A stretch of 62,462 bases of DNA from Acidobacteriaceae bacterium (GTDB lineage: Bacteria > Acidobacteriota > Terriglobia > Terriglobales > Acidobacteriaceae), in NCBI GenBank assembly GCA_025355505.1, contig JANXZM010000031.1:1-62462 (forward strand). The letters are read 5' to 3'. Each line of letters opens with the position of its first letter. Position 1 is the first letter of the stretch. Under the pieces are notes generated by a model. That model did no database searches. It was given only the letters and a program-made list of their open reading frames with translations, and was not told where the DNA came from. Positions 1 to 8,032 of this stretch are shown here, piece after piece. A program made the position numbers and the translations under genes.

Positions 1-25
1 CGTAACCTATGACAGTCGGGAGCCG

Positions 26-310
26 CTAACTTTCAACGGAGTTCCGGGCAATCTCATCACCCGAGCCAACAATTTTTCCGTCTATCGTGCATACAACCCA
101 ATCGTTTCGATTCTCCCTCTCGTTTGTGCCCCAGCTAACGATGAAGTCGGCCTTCTCCTGAATCCATGTAACGTCGATTGCTGGGCATTCTTTCACCAAG
201 TTGTACGCAAACTCTGCTTGACCGAGCGGGACAACAAGCACGGGTTTCTTTTGCGCGTACACGTTCATTGACCAAGCGCACAACAGGATTGCCAAACAAA
301 TCTTTTTCAT
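26..310 (-). CDS. Small secreted protein of unknown family
   Basis: This encodes about 94 aa. The start chosen is the ATG at 310 because a strong GGAGG Shine-Dalgarno sequence lies just upstream on the minus strand; the frame stays open further upstream but without a better start. The N-terminus (MKKICLAILLCAWSMNVYAQ) is a typical signal peptide cleaved near A-Q, so the mature product should be periplasmic or outer-membrane-associated. The mature part is acidic-neutral with several Trp residues and two Cys, and no domain is recognised. It lies on the far side of an integrase relic and a tRNA gene, so it may be cargo of a decayed integrated element; that is inference. A real gene is likely, but the function is unknown. 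Confidence 0.6.
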   Translation of the reverse strand: MKKICLAILLCAWSMNVYAQKKPVLVVPLGQAEFAYNLVKECPAIDVTWIQEKADFIVSWGTNERENRNDWVVCTIDGKIVGSGDEIARNSVES

Positions 311-403
311 AAAGCTCCCTCCTACCTTCCCTCCACAGTTGACTCCGATTGCCTTCTCTGCGCAATTCGAGCCTACACCTTTCGAAGGCTCCAATGGCGG
401 TAG

Positions 404-685
404 CAACTGCTGGCCTCAGACAACGAGGAAATAATTGGGACAAGGCGGATCCGGCACACGTTCCTCACGCGGCTTGGGGAGAGCGGCTGCGACGCGTGGA
501 CCCTTGCACGAATCGCGGGACACTCCAACATCAGCATCTCGCAAAGATATGTTCACCCTTCCGAGGATGCAGTGCTAAATGCGCTTTCACGTCTGAGTGG
601 GCACAATTCTGGGCACAGCTTCGAAAACGTGATCCCTGGAACGTCCGGGGAACTGTTGCTAAGCACCGCTAACCGTGAGGGTTAG
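404..685 (+). pseudogene. C-terminal relic of a tyrosine recombinase (phage-type integrase)
   Basis: No start codon belongs to this frame; a stop precedes it at 401-403. Translated from 404 it gives the catalytic C-terminus of a XerC/D-like integrase: RIRHTFLTRLGESG (HxxR region, with the first His replaced by Arg), then ARIAGHSNISISQ (H/W box) and RYVHPSE, whose Tyr would be the nucleophile. The N-terminal core-binding domain and the first catalytic Arg are missing, so the protein cannot be active as it stands. The stop codon at 683-685 lies one base from the CCA end of the tRNA-Lys gene on the other strand. Integrases of tRNA-targeting elements are commonly found in that position. Confidence 0.8.
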
Positions 686-686
686 A

Positions 687-762
<76 letters not shown>

Positions 763-927
763 ACAGCGAACGGCAAGGTGGGGACAAACTTCGATTATAG
801 CATCGGATCTACGCGGTTTTGTGCGCGGCTATTCGGCCGAAAATCTAGTGAACGCTTGCCTTCTTTTACAATGACAGTGCAACTTTCCGGGCTACGGCGG
901 GTTTGGGTTTTCTGGAGAAGAGATTTT

Positions 928-1434
928 ATGAGATGGAACAAGACTGTACTTGCAACGCTGCTGGCCGGGGTCATTATCTCGGCGGCGATTGCCCAAAACG
1001 CCACCGCGCAGATTCCGGTCCGCCGGCCGTCAACCGGAACTGGGCCAACTACCAGAGCTCCGCGGCAAGAACCTTGCTGGGAGGTCGCGGGCGTTTCCAG
1101 ATCGGCGTTGCAGCAACGTCGAGGGATTGCCCAGCAGGCGCGCCATGAAGTTGAGGCGGTGTGCGCGAACTCATCGCTCTCGATACAGCAAAGGCGGCAA
1201 CAGATGCAGCAGATTCATCAGCGGGAACGGCAGGAAATCGACGGCATCATTTCACCGGCGCAGCAGGATGCGATGCGTACCTGTCAAGAGCAGCACCACG
1301 GAGGCGGGCACGGAGGCGGCGGACATCTCGGAGGCGGGCACGGCGGACCCTGCGGCGAGATGACGGTTGGGCACAAGGCTCATCCGATGGAGGAGGACGA
1401 AATGCCTGCGAATGAGGCGGCTAAGCCCAATTGA
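928..1434 (+). CDS. Secreted protein with Gln-rich helical region and His/Gly-rich tail
   Basis: This encodes 168 aa from the ATG at 928, which has a GGAGAAG ribosome site 8 bases upstream. The frame is open upstream but those codons lie partly in the tRNA gene. Residues 1 to about 27 form a signal peptide ending ATAQ. The middle (roughly residues 60-120) is Gln/Arg-rich and helical, with the pattern LSIQQRRQQMQQIHQRERQEIDGI followed by SPAQQ, which recalls the LTxxQ-type repeats of Spy/CpxP-like periplasmic proteins. The tail has repeated GGGH/GGH units plus CGEM and could bind metal ions. A periplasmic chaperone or metal-sensing role is inference from this resemblance. It appears monocistronic. 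Confidence 0.75.
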   Translation: MRWNKTVLATLLAGVIISAAIAQNATAQIPVRRPSTGTGPTTRAPRQEPCWEVAGVSRSALQQRRGIAQQARHEVEAVCANSSLSIQQRRQQMQQIHQRERQEIDGIISPAQQDAMRTCQEQHHGGGHGGGGHLGGGHGGPCGEMTVGHKAHPMEEDEMPANEAAKPN

Positions 1435-1508
1435 ATTTGGGCGGGGCTGGAATTCGAGAACCAGGGTGGGTTTGACCGCAGCGTAATCCCGCCGCGGTGC
1501 GCGGGGGA

Positions 1509-1856
1509 TTACGCTGAGGCGGCTTCGCGGCTTTGCTCCGCTACGGCAGGGTTCGAAGCGGAACTTGGTTTGCGAATCGGCAGAACCTCTGCGTGAACCG
1601 GCGCTCGCCGCTCAATTCTTCCGATGACCGGTCTGCCGGGAGCGCCAGTCGCTGGCATGGACACGAACCTGTTGTCGCTCCACAGATCATCAATCAAGCG
1701 GCGTTCCCGCGGACGCAGCACTTGCTGAGGCAGCGAGGAAAAATTACGGAACGTCCATAGCAGATACACACGTTGCAAAAGATTCAGATGCAAGTATCGA
1801 GGCCCGATCGGCGTGTCCAGTTGAAGAACGCCATCGGTAAGTTTTTCTAACCACAT
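1509..1856 (-). CDS. Conserved hypothetical protein, 115 aa
   Basis: This starts at the ATG at 1856. The first ~60 residues are well-formed (MWLEKLTDGVLQLDTPIGP, then LLQRVYLLWTFRNF and PQQVLRPRERRLIDDL), with a short amphipathic or membrane-associated stretch around YLLWTF. The C-terminal half is polar, Pro/Ala-rich and probably disordered. There is no signal peptide and no catalytic motif. I recognise no named domain. The composition matches the neighbouring real genes, and the opposite-strand frames are shorter and less protein-like. It stands alone between a plus-strand gene and a PilZ gene. Confidence 0.6.
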   Translation of the reverse strand: MWLEKLTDGVLQLDTPIGPRYLHLNLLQRVYLLWTFRNFSSLPQQVLRPRERRLIDDLWSDNRFVSMPATGAPGRPVIGRIERRAPVHAEVLPIRKPSSASNPAVAEQSREAASA

Positions 1857-2054
1857 GACCTAGTCCACCCGGGAAAGACGGGGAATTCCGCCTATGCACT
1901 TAAAGTGGGCCATTATTGCACTAGGGACGGGGCATTGGGAAGCAATCTTTTTATCTGACGGGACAAATTATTTACGCTGCCTGGATCAAGTTGAGAAAGG
2001 GCAGCCGATGGCGGTCTGCCTTTGAGCCCGGCGTTGAGCACGATCCACTGACCC

Positions 2055-2381
2055 TCAGCTAATTTCGGGCAAGAAATCGATGCGGTCGATGGTAGCGGCA
2101 ACGCCCATACCCTTGCCGTCCGATTCCTCGACCCGCACCACTGATGCCTGGCAGAGCGTCCATCCGCCGGGGCCCAATCCCATGCCGGGAGGAAGCATGA
2201 TGACCAGTTCCAGCTTCGAGCCCGCTTTCATCCCTGACTCGGAATAGAGAAAGATGCCCGACGAACTCAGATCGCGAGTCAAGCCCTGGTGCTCACTACC
2301 CTGATGACGCACCTTGACGGGGACGCTAACTGGCAGGCGCTGGCCTGAACGCCTTTCCGTAGAAGTAGTTTTCTCAGTCAT
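2055..2381 (-). CDS. PilZ domain protein
   Basis: This is 108 aa, the size of a stand-alone PilZ domain. The N-terminal RRSGQRLPVSVPVKV matches the RxxxR c-di-GMP motif (here with Gln inserted and only partly conserved), and TRDLSSSGIFL matches the second motif [D/N]xSxxG. It should be a soluble c-di-GMP-responsive or PilZ-fold adaptor protein; such proteins commonly tune pili, motility or polysaccharide export. The window also has pilT and another PilZ gene at 60167-60481, but they are not linked. No obvious Shine-Dalgarno sequence precedes the ATG at 2381. About 200 bp without a gene separate it from the preceding gene. Confidence 0.85.
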   Translation of the reverse strand: MTEKTTSTERRSGQRLPVSVPVKVRHQGSEHQGLTRDLSSSGIFLYSESGMKAGSKLELVIMLPPGMGLGPGGWTLCQASVVRVEESDGKGMGVAATIDRIDFLPEIS

Positions 2382-2452
2382 ATGCTGTGGAAGTGTAACC
2401 CAGTTTGAGGGAAAGGTGGGAGGCGGAAGCTATTGGTAAAACTTTTTACGCC

Positions 2453-2487
2453 AAAAAAACGCTCCTCCCGCAACGTTCGCGGGAGGA
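2453..2487 (-). terminator. Rho-independent terminator of the TonB-receptor gene
   Basis: On the minus strand a perfect 9-bp stem TCCTCCCGC/GCGGGAGGA encloses the 7-base loop GAACGTT and is followed by GCGTTTTTTT. It lies 24 bases past the stop codon of the receptor gene. Confidence 0.9.
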
Positions 2488-2511
2488 ACCGGGGAAGAAA
2501 TTTTGTGTGTT

Positions 2512-5500
2512 TTAGAAAATGATCTTCAACGCAAACTGCGTTCCGCGCGGTCCACCACCACCAAGGAACGGGTTGCCGATGCCTACGTCGCCGGTGGCGG
2601 TAACGATAGTGGGGCTCGTCGGATCGGTAATGAAATTCGGCAAATTTGGGTTTGCGAAATTCGGGTGGTTGAGAACGTTAAAGAACTCGGCCCGGAACTG
2701 CAGCGTCAACCGCTCGGTCAATAAAGTATTCTTAAATACCGACAGGTTGATTTCCTTGAACGCTGGTCCTCGCAGAGCGTTACGTCCGAGGTTGCCAAAA
2801 TGACGGGTGCCCGGGACACAGTTCGTATCGGCGGTTCCGCCGACAAGAGTACAGGGCACCGCAAAAGCAGTGAGGTCAAGGAAGTTGTTCGGCGCCCTTC
2901 CATACACTATCTTTCCCACCACATCGGGCCGGTCAAAGCCTTGCCCCGCGCCCGAATAGTCGCCTTCGAAGTTATAGTTCAGCTGGAAGGGCTGGCCATC
3001 CTGAAGATTCACTACGCCATCCAACCCCCAGCCGTTCTTGAGCTTCGCCATGCTGCCACCCATCTTGGGAAGTTCGTATCCGAAATTCCAGGTGAAGCGG
3101 CGGCGGATGTCAAAGTTCGAATTCCCTCGGTCCAAATTGGGCCGGGTGCTGTCTTGCGGCTGCGCCGCATTGGGGACGAAGTCCTCGCTGTCACTCGCGT
3201 TATCAATAGAGTGGGACCAAACGAAGTTGACTGCGGAGGTTAGCCCACGCCAGTTGTTCAATCGCAAGCTGGATTGAATTGCGTGATAGTTAGAACTGGC
3301 CGTGGATTCCTCCTGGTTGATATAGAAGAGATTGGGATTGGGAAAGTTTCGGGGTACGCCGTAGGAGAGAATAGTATCAGCCGCCAGATCAGCCGCAGTG
3401 ATTTGCGCCTGGCTAGGCTGGTTGATGTCGCGGAAGCGGAAAAGCTTTGTGCCTCTGGCACCAACGTATCCCACCTGAACGAACGCTTTGCCGAATTGCT
3501 GCTGCACGTTGAGGTTGAAATTCTGGGTATAGGGTGTGCGGATATTCTTGTCGGTGCCGAAAAAGTCTCCCAACCCAGAAAAACCTGCGAAGACGGGTGT
3601 GGTCGAGTTGAGTGGCCCCGGGTTCGCACCGGCGGACTGGATCGCTCCGGGACCAAAGGAAGTATAGGCCGGCCCGGGACAAAACGCGCAGTTGTATGGC
3701 ACATGGCCCAGGAAAATATCCTGCGCGAAGGCATCATAGAACAAGCCCCAACCGCCACGGACAACGGTCCTGCCTTTGCCGGTCACGTCGTAAGCGAAAC
3801 CGATGCGTGGAGCAAAATTATTGAGATCCTTGTTATAGAGTTGACCAGCGGGAACCACGTCCGCGACAGTCGGATCGAACCGATAGAACAGCTTGTTCTT
3901 CTCTCCGACGACGCCGAAATAATCCCAGCGCATGCCATAGTTCACCGTCAGACGAGGGGTCCAGCGGAAGCTGTCCTGAATGTAGAACCCGTGGTTGTTT
4001 TCGAAGGAATGCCGCTTGCTGTTGCCCTGCGTTATTTTGCCGCCACTCGGAAAACCTTCGAGGAAGGTCGAAAGGTCGGGAAAGCTCAGCTTGCCCCGAA
4101 ATGTGTTGTCCTGCACCAACTGGATCGTGGTGCGGCGAAACTCATACCCAAACTTAATATCGTGCCGTCCCGCTTTCCAGGAATAGTTGTCAATGAAATG
4201 CCAGTTGGAATCCACTCGCGACCGTGGAACGGAGTTGGTAGCACCAATGACCGAGAAGCTCGCGAGCGAAATCTTCGGCAAGCCGAAGTCAAACGGTGAG
4301 GTGACACCGGTGTCCAGGCCAATCGACGCGGGGTTGAAGTTTTTATCTTCAGGGAAGAAGCCTTCGACGAACCGGTTCCATCCCAAACGCGCTTCATTCA
4401 CCTGGTTGGCATTCACTACCTTTACGTAGGAAAGCGAAACCAACTGCACGCGCGTCGGAGTGGTGGTATTGAAACCGGGAAGGAGTCCACCGGCCAACTG
4501 GGCGAACGGGAAACTCTGATCGCTGTCGCCAAAATAATAACGGCCCGTCAGCAGATTGTTCGAGTTGAAGTTGCGATCCAGCTTGCCAATGAAGCTATCC
4601 ACGCGGTTGCTGAAACGGGTGGAAACGGCAAGGTTGTTGACTCCTCCCACGCATCCGATATCGTACCCCTGCCCCCCTAGACTAGGAGTAAAGGACGGGT
4701 CCGGTTTGTTTGGCGTCGGCCACGGATTCCGCGCCAGCAGAGCCGCGATCACCGAATTCGGTGCGCCGTTGGCGACCTCATCCGCCGCAATCTGCCTTGG
4801 ATCCGGCACGCAACTCGTGCCCGACTGGGCGCCCGACTCCCGCTGCCCTTCGTAGTTCACGTAGAAAAAGGTCTTGTCCTTGACGATCGGACCGCCGAGT
4901 GAACCACCAAACTGGTTGTTATGAAATGGATCCTGAGACCCGACACTATTGAAAAAGTTGCGGGCGCCGCCGACCGAACTGGTGCGGTTGAACTCCAGCA
5001 GCGACCCATGCAACTTGTTCGTGCCGCTCTTGGTCACAATATTGATGACCGCGCCCGAATTTCTGCCGTACTCCGCCTCGTAGTTCGAGAGCACTCGCAG
5101 TTCGGACACAGCGTCAATCGGCAGAATCGTTGCCGGATCGCCGAACACGCCCGCCTCGTTGATGGCCGGATCGTTACGGAAACCGTCATTCATATCGGTG
5201 CCGTCGAGCAGGAAGTTGTTAGCGCGGCCACGCGATCCGTTCATCGAAAAAGTTCCGAACGAACCGGGGGAATCCGAAATCTGGTCAGGAGAACCGGCCA
5301 CACCGGGATTCAAATAAATGAGCTTGGTGTAGTCGCGACCGTTGACGGGGATGTCAGCGATCGTCTGACTGGTCAGCGTGCCGCCCAGTTCGGCGGAGGT
5401 AGTCTCGATGTTGCTGAGTTCCTCGCCCGAGACTTCCACGCGCTCCGACACCTGCCCGGTCTTGAACGCGACATCCACTCTGCGTTCGGTGGCCACGTTC

Positions 5501-5778
5501 ACTTCGACGTTGTTGGTGACCGCGGTCTGGAACCCAGTCAGCGACAAAGTCACCGAATATGTCCCGATGGGCAACTCGGGCACGTTGTAGCTGCCATCCG
5601 CGCTGGTGACGGTCGAGCGCTCCAGGCCCGTGGCCACGTTGCGCACTTTGACCGAGGCTCCAGCAACATAGGCTCCGGAAGGATCGGTCACGGAGCCAAG
5701 GATTGTCCCACGAAATGTTTGGCCCACGAGCATGGCCGTCGAAAGCAGAACAAACACCACCAATAAGCGCAGTTTCAT
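2512..5778 (-). CDS. Oar-like TonB-dependent receptor with N-terminal carboxypeptidase-regulatory domain
   Basis: This 1088-aa outer-membrane protein is likely a TonB-driven importer of large or complex substrates. Residues 1-20 are a signal peptide (MKLRLLVVFVLLSTAMLVGQ). Residues ~25-110 are a CarboxypepD_reg-like beta-sandwich (GSVTDPSGAYVAGASVKV). The plug follows (IPVNGRDYTKLIYLNPGV, then SMNGSRGRANNFLLDGTDMND and the NIVTKSG strand). The remainder is a 22-stranded-type barrel ending in ...LKIIF, with the terminal Phe needed for insertion by BAM. Acidobacteria typically carry many paralogues of this ~1000-1200-aa architecture. The substrate cannot be told from sequence. It is monocistronic, with a strong terminator downstream and a ~470-bp non-coding region upstream. 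Confidence 0.93.
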   Translation of the reverse strand: MKLRLLVVFVLLSTAMLVGQTFRGTILGSVTDPSGAYVAGASVKVRNVATGLERSTVTSADGSYNVPELPIGTYSVTLSLTGFQTAVTNNVEVNVATERRVDVAFKTGQVSERVEVSGEELSNIETTSAELGGTLTSQTIADIPVNGRDYTKLIYLNPGVAGSPDQISDSPGSFGTFSMNGSRGRANNFLLDGTDMNDGFRNDPAINEAGVFGDPATILPIDAVSELRVLSNYEAEYGRNSGAVINIVTKSGTNKLHGSLLEFNRTSSVGGARNFFNSVGSQDPFHNNQFGGSLGGPIVKDKTFFYVNYEGQRESGAQSGTSCVPDPRQIAADEVANGAPNSVIAALLARNPWPTPNKPDPSFTPSLGGQGYDIGCVGGVNNLAVSTRFSNRVDSFIGKLDRNFNSNNLLTGRYYFGDSDQSFPFAQLAGGLLPGFNTTTPTRVQLVSLSYVKVVNANQVNEARLGWNRFVEGFFPEDKNFNPASIGLDTGVTSPFDFGLPKISLASFSVIGATNSVPRSRVDSNWHFIDNYSWKAGRHDIKFGYEFRRTTIQLVQDNTFRGKLSFPDLSTFLEGFPSGGKITQGNSKRHSFENNHGFYIQDSFRWTPRLTVNYGMRWDYFGVVGEKNKLFYRFDPTVADVVPAGQLYNKDLNNFAPRIGFAYDVTGKGRTVVRGGWGLFYDAFAQDIFLGHVPYNCAFCPGPAYTSFGPGAIQSAGANPGPLNSTTPVFAGFSGLGDFFGTDKNIRTPYTQNFNLNVQQQFGKAFVQVGYVGARGTKLFRFRDINQPSQAQITAADLAADTILSYGVPRNFPNPNLFYINQEESTASSNYHAIQSSLRLNNWRGLTSAVNFVWSHSIDNASDSEDFVPNAAQPQDSTRPNLDRGNSNFDIRRRFTWNFGYELPKMGGSMAKLKNGWGLDGVVNLQDGQPFQLNYNFEGDYSGAGQGFDRPDVVGKIVYGRAPNNFLDLTAFAVPCTLVGGTADTNCVPGTRHFGNLGRNALRGPAFKEINLSVFKNTLLTERLTLQFRAEFFNVLNHPNFANPNLPNFITDPTSPTIVTATGDVGIGNPFLGGGGPRGTQFALKIIF

Positions 5779-6092
5779 TGCCGGTTCTCCTTAGTCGTCG
5801 CAGGCGCTGGAACAGACCGACGCTCCGCGAGAAGCAAATGCAGTTCCACTTGGGGTTCGCGGAATTATAAACGAGTGTGGGCGAAAGAGCAGTGCTGAAC
5901 TTCACAATCGGGGTTGGTAGAAAGGGATCGGTGCGGGAATCTGGGTTGCGGGACACAACGGAGAGGCCGCAGAAAACGTGGATGGAGCGCTGGGAGCAAT
6001 CGCTGAAAGTGTTTGGAATTACAGATTGCGGATCTACAGGTTCTAGAAGGCATTCTGCGGAAAAAGTTTTGGTCTGAGCTGCGGAGAGGTCT

Positions 6093-6168
6093 CAGCGACT
6101 AAAGCCGTTGAAATAAGCCAGTTATTGCAGTACCGAAGCGCTGCGCCACCCAAGATCAGGTGCAACAT
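6093..6168 (+). repeat. Dispersed repeat family C, copy 1
   Basis: This runs from the GACTAAAGCC hairpin to GCGCTGCGCCACCCAAGATCAG and matches 12886-12975 closely: the same order of blocks, the conserved CGCCACCCAAGATCAG core, and differences mainly in the spacer. It is non-coding. Confidence 0.75.
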
Positions 6169-6209
6169 CGGGCGCACATTTTAGCTTGAAGAAATCAGAG
6201 TCAAAGGCA

Positions 6210-6227
6210 GCGGACAGGAGTGTCCGC
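6210..6227. repeat. Short palindrome family E, copy 1
   Basis: GCGGACAGGAGTGTCCGC is an 18-bp imperfect palindrome (GCGGACA...TGTCCGC). It recurs in the opposite sense at 36213-36230 and 53643-53660. No T-tract follows, so it is not a standard terminator. Confidence 0.75.
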
Positions 6228-6250
6228 TCTACACAAGGCAAAAGGAAATA

Positions 6251-7999
6251 CTAGAAGCTGAAGGCCACGCCGCCGCGCACCGAGCGGGCCGATTGCACCA
6301 GATAGAGAGTGCGTCCGTCGCGTCCAAGCACGGGCACATAGCCCTGCGCCAGAAGATTTCGCAGGTCCATGAGAATTTCCATGTGTCCCGCGAGGAAGCT
6401 GGCTGGAATCGGTTGCCGTATATAGAGGTTTAAGTAAGGATCGGACTGGCCCGCCGAACTATTGAACATGTCAACGGGCGTCAGCGGGCGGCCGCCCGTG
6501 TAACGATAGGAGGCGATCCAGCGCGTCTTTGCCTTGGGCAAAGTTCCGCTGAACTTCGCTGCCACAGACTGACGCCGCTCGGTGCGAATCCACTCTCGTG
6601 CGTCCTGCAGTTGAACGTCGGGGCGTGACAGGTCGAGCACGCCTCCGTAGGAATAATCCAAGGTTGCGGTTAGATCGGAGTACAGCTTCCGCTGCAGCAC
6701 CACCCGCAGCCCCCGCGTGGCAAAATCGTTTCCCTGATAACTGAAAGTCCCAGAGTAGAGATCGGGCAGCACGTCACCCGATTCGGCGGTCATTTCGCCA
6801 ACGCCGGTAAGGACCGGATCGATGATGCTGTCGGAGTAGACTGCGACCTGCAAGTTGGTCTTGCCGATGCGTTGGGAGATGGAAACTTCCTGGTGATGGG
6901 CGCGCTCGACCGCCGGCAAAAATCCCGTGATGCTCATGCGCGGCGCAGTTTCACTCAGGTCCGACGAAGCGGAATCGACACGATCGTCTTCTGAACGGCC
7001 GTCGCCCATACGATCTTCGGGTCCCCTATTCGGGACTGAACTGGCGTATTGATATTCGAGCACGGTGTTGGGGGTGATGTGGAGATCGGCGGACCCGAAG
7101 GGCTTGAAGGCGTGTACGCGGCCCATAAACTGGATCGTCTGCAATTCACTGCCGAGCTTCATCTCCAGCTTGTTGCCCAGGACGATGCGATCGGAACTGG
7201 TGAGCGATAGCGCCTGCAGGGTGGCGCCGGGCATGGTGTTGAGATCGGGCGAGTGTAGCCTGAGGGCGGTAATCGCCACCGAAGGTTCAAAAACGCCGTT
7301 GAACCGGTTGGTGTAGGTGGTTCGCAGTACCGCGGCCGGGATGCCCTGTCCGTCGGCGGCATAGCCGAGGTTGCCGTTGAATCGCACGGTGCCGCTGGAG
7401 AGCAAGGGATGCTCGACGGCAAATCCAGCACTCATGTCGGAACTGCCGAACCCCTGTCCCGGCGATCCGGCCAGGAAGATCAAGCTGCCTTTCAATTCGC
7501 GATCAGCGGCTAACTCGCCGCTCTGCGCCACCACGGCAGTGCCATCAGGAAGCACGCGAAGGATAGGACGGTTGGCAACCGAGCGCAAGGTCCACTTCCA
7601 GTCGTCATCGTCCACCGGACCACGAAGCGGAACCAGTTGGATGGCCTCGTAGAGCGTGGTCAAGGTGACATTCACCATCAGCCTGGCGCCGGCGCGCACG
7701 CCGATTTTCTCGCGCAGGGTCGGCAGGAACGCAGGCGCGCTCACCTTGACGCTATAAGTTCCGGGCAGCAGAATGGCCACGGAGTAGAAGCCACGATCGT
7801 CGGTGAAGACCTTCAGGGCATGGGCGGCCGAACCGAGTATTTCCACCGCCGCACCCATTTGCGGCGCGCCGCTGCCATCGCGAACGTATCCGGATATCGC
7901 ACCCGAGATTGTGCCAGCGGCAGTTCCGGACCATGCCGGAAGAGCCACGCTCATGACGAGGCTAATGACGACTACGAGGAACCCGAGCTTTCGAAACAT
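6251..7999 (-). CDS. Outer-membrane barrel protein with carboxypeptidase-regulatory domain
   Basis: This is about 582 aa. The ATG at 7999 is preferred because it starts a clean signal peptide (MFRKLGFLVVVISLVMSVALPAWSG); an in-frame GTG at 8011 is possible. Residues ~35-115 are a CarboxypepD_reg-like fold (GYVRDGSGAPQMGAAVEI...FTDDRGFYSV). No classical TonB plug is visible. The rest has alternating hydrophobic strands and ends GGVAFSF, a BAM-type terminal Phe. It is therefore a smaller relative of the TonB receptors, perhaps a receptor without plug or a structural barrel. It is 33 bp downstream of a GWxTD gene, and the two are probably co-transcribed. Function is unknown. Confidence 0.8.
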   Translation of the reverse strand: MFRKLGFLVVVISLVMSVALPAWSGTAAGTISGAISGYVRDGSGAPQMGAAVEILGSAAHALKVFTDDRGFYSVAILLPGTYSVKVSAPAFLPTLREKIGVRAGARLMVNVTLTTLYEAIQLVPLRGPVDDDDWKWTLRSVANRPILRVLPDGTAVVAQSGELAADRELKGSLIFLAGSPGQGFGSSDMSAGFAVEHPLLSSGTVRFNGNLGYAADGQGIPAAVLRTTYTNRFNGVFEPSVAITALRLHSPDLNTMPGATLQALSLTSSDRIVLGNKLEMKLGSELQTIQFMGRVHAFKPFGSADLHITPNTVLEYQYASSVPNRGPEDRMGDGRSEDDRVDSASSDLSETAPRMSITGFLPAVERAHHQEVSISQRIGKTNLQVAVYSDSIIDPVLTGVGEMTAESGDVLPDLYSGTFSYQGNDFATRGLRVVLQRKLYSDLTATLDYSYGGVLDLSRPDVQLQDAREWIRTERRQSVAAKFSGTLPKAKTRWIASYRYTGGRPLTPVDMFNSSAGQSDPYLNLYIRQPIPASFLAGHMEILMDLRNLLAQGYVPVLGRDGRTLYLVQSARSVRGGVAFSF

Positions 8000-8032
8000 C
8001 TCGCCCACCACCTCTGGGGACCAGGCAGCAGC

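Larger units (their letters stand above)
5779..6250. other. Gene-free intergenic region with two dispersed repeats
   Basis: No credible coding frame is present; short open frames here lack a ribosome site and protein-like composition. The region should hold the promoter of the TonB-receptor gene near 5779. It contains one copy of the CGGCTAAAGCCG-type repeat and one 18-bp GCGGACA palindrome, listed separately. Confidence 0.6.

Noticed and set aside
349-672. A 107-residue plus-strand frame starting with ATG
   Set aside because: It is in a different phase from the integrase relic, which has far stronger motif support in the same DNA.
3274-4299. Long frames antisense to the TonB receptor
   Set aside because: They mirror the codon pattern of the receptor on the other strand and have no start signals.
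5877-6077. A 66-residue frame in the intergenic region
   Set aside because: No ribosome site, no motif, and composition typical of non-coding DNA.
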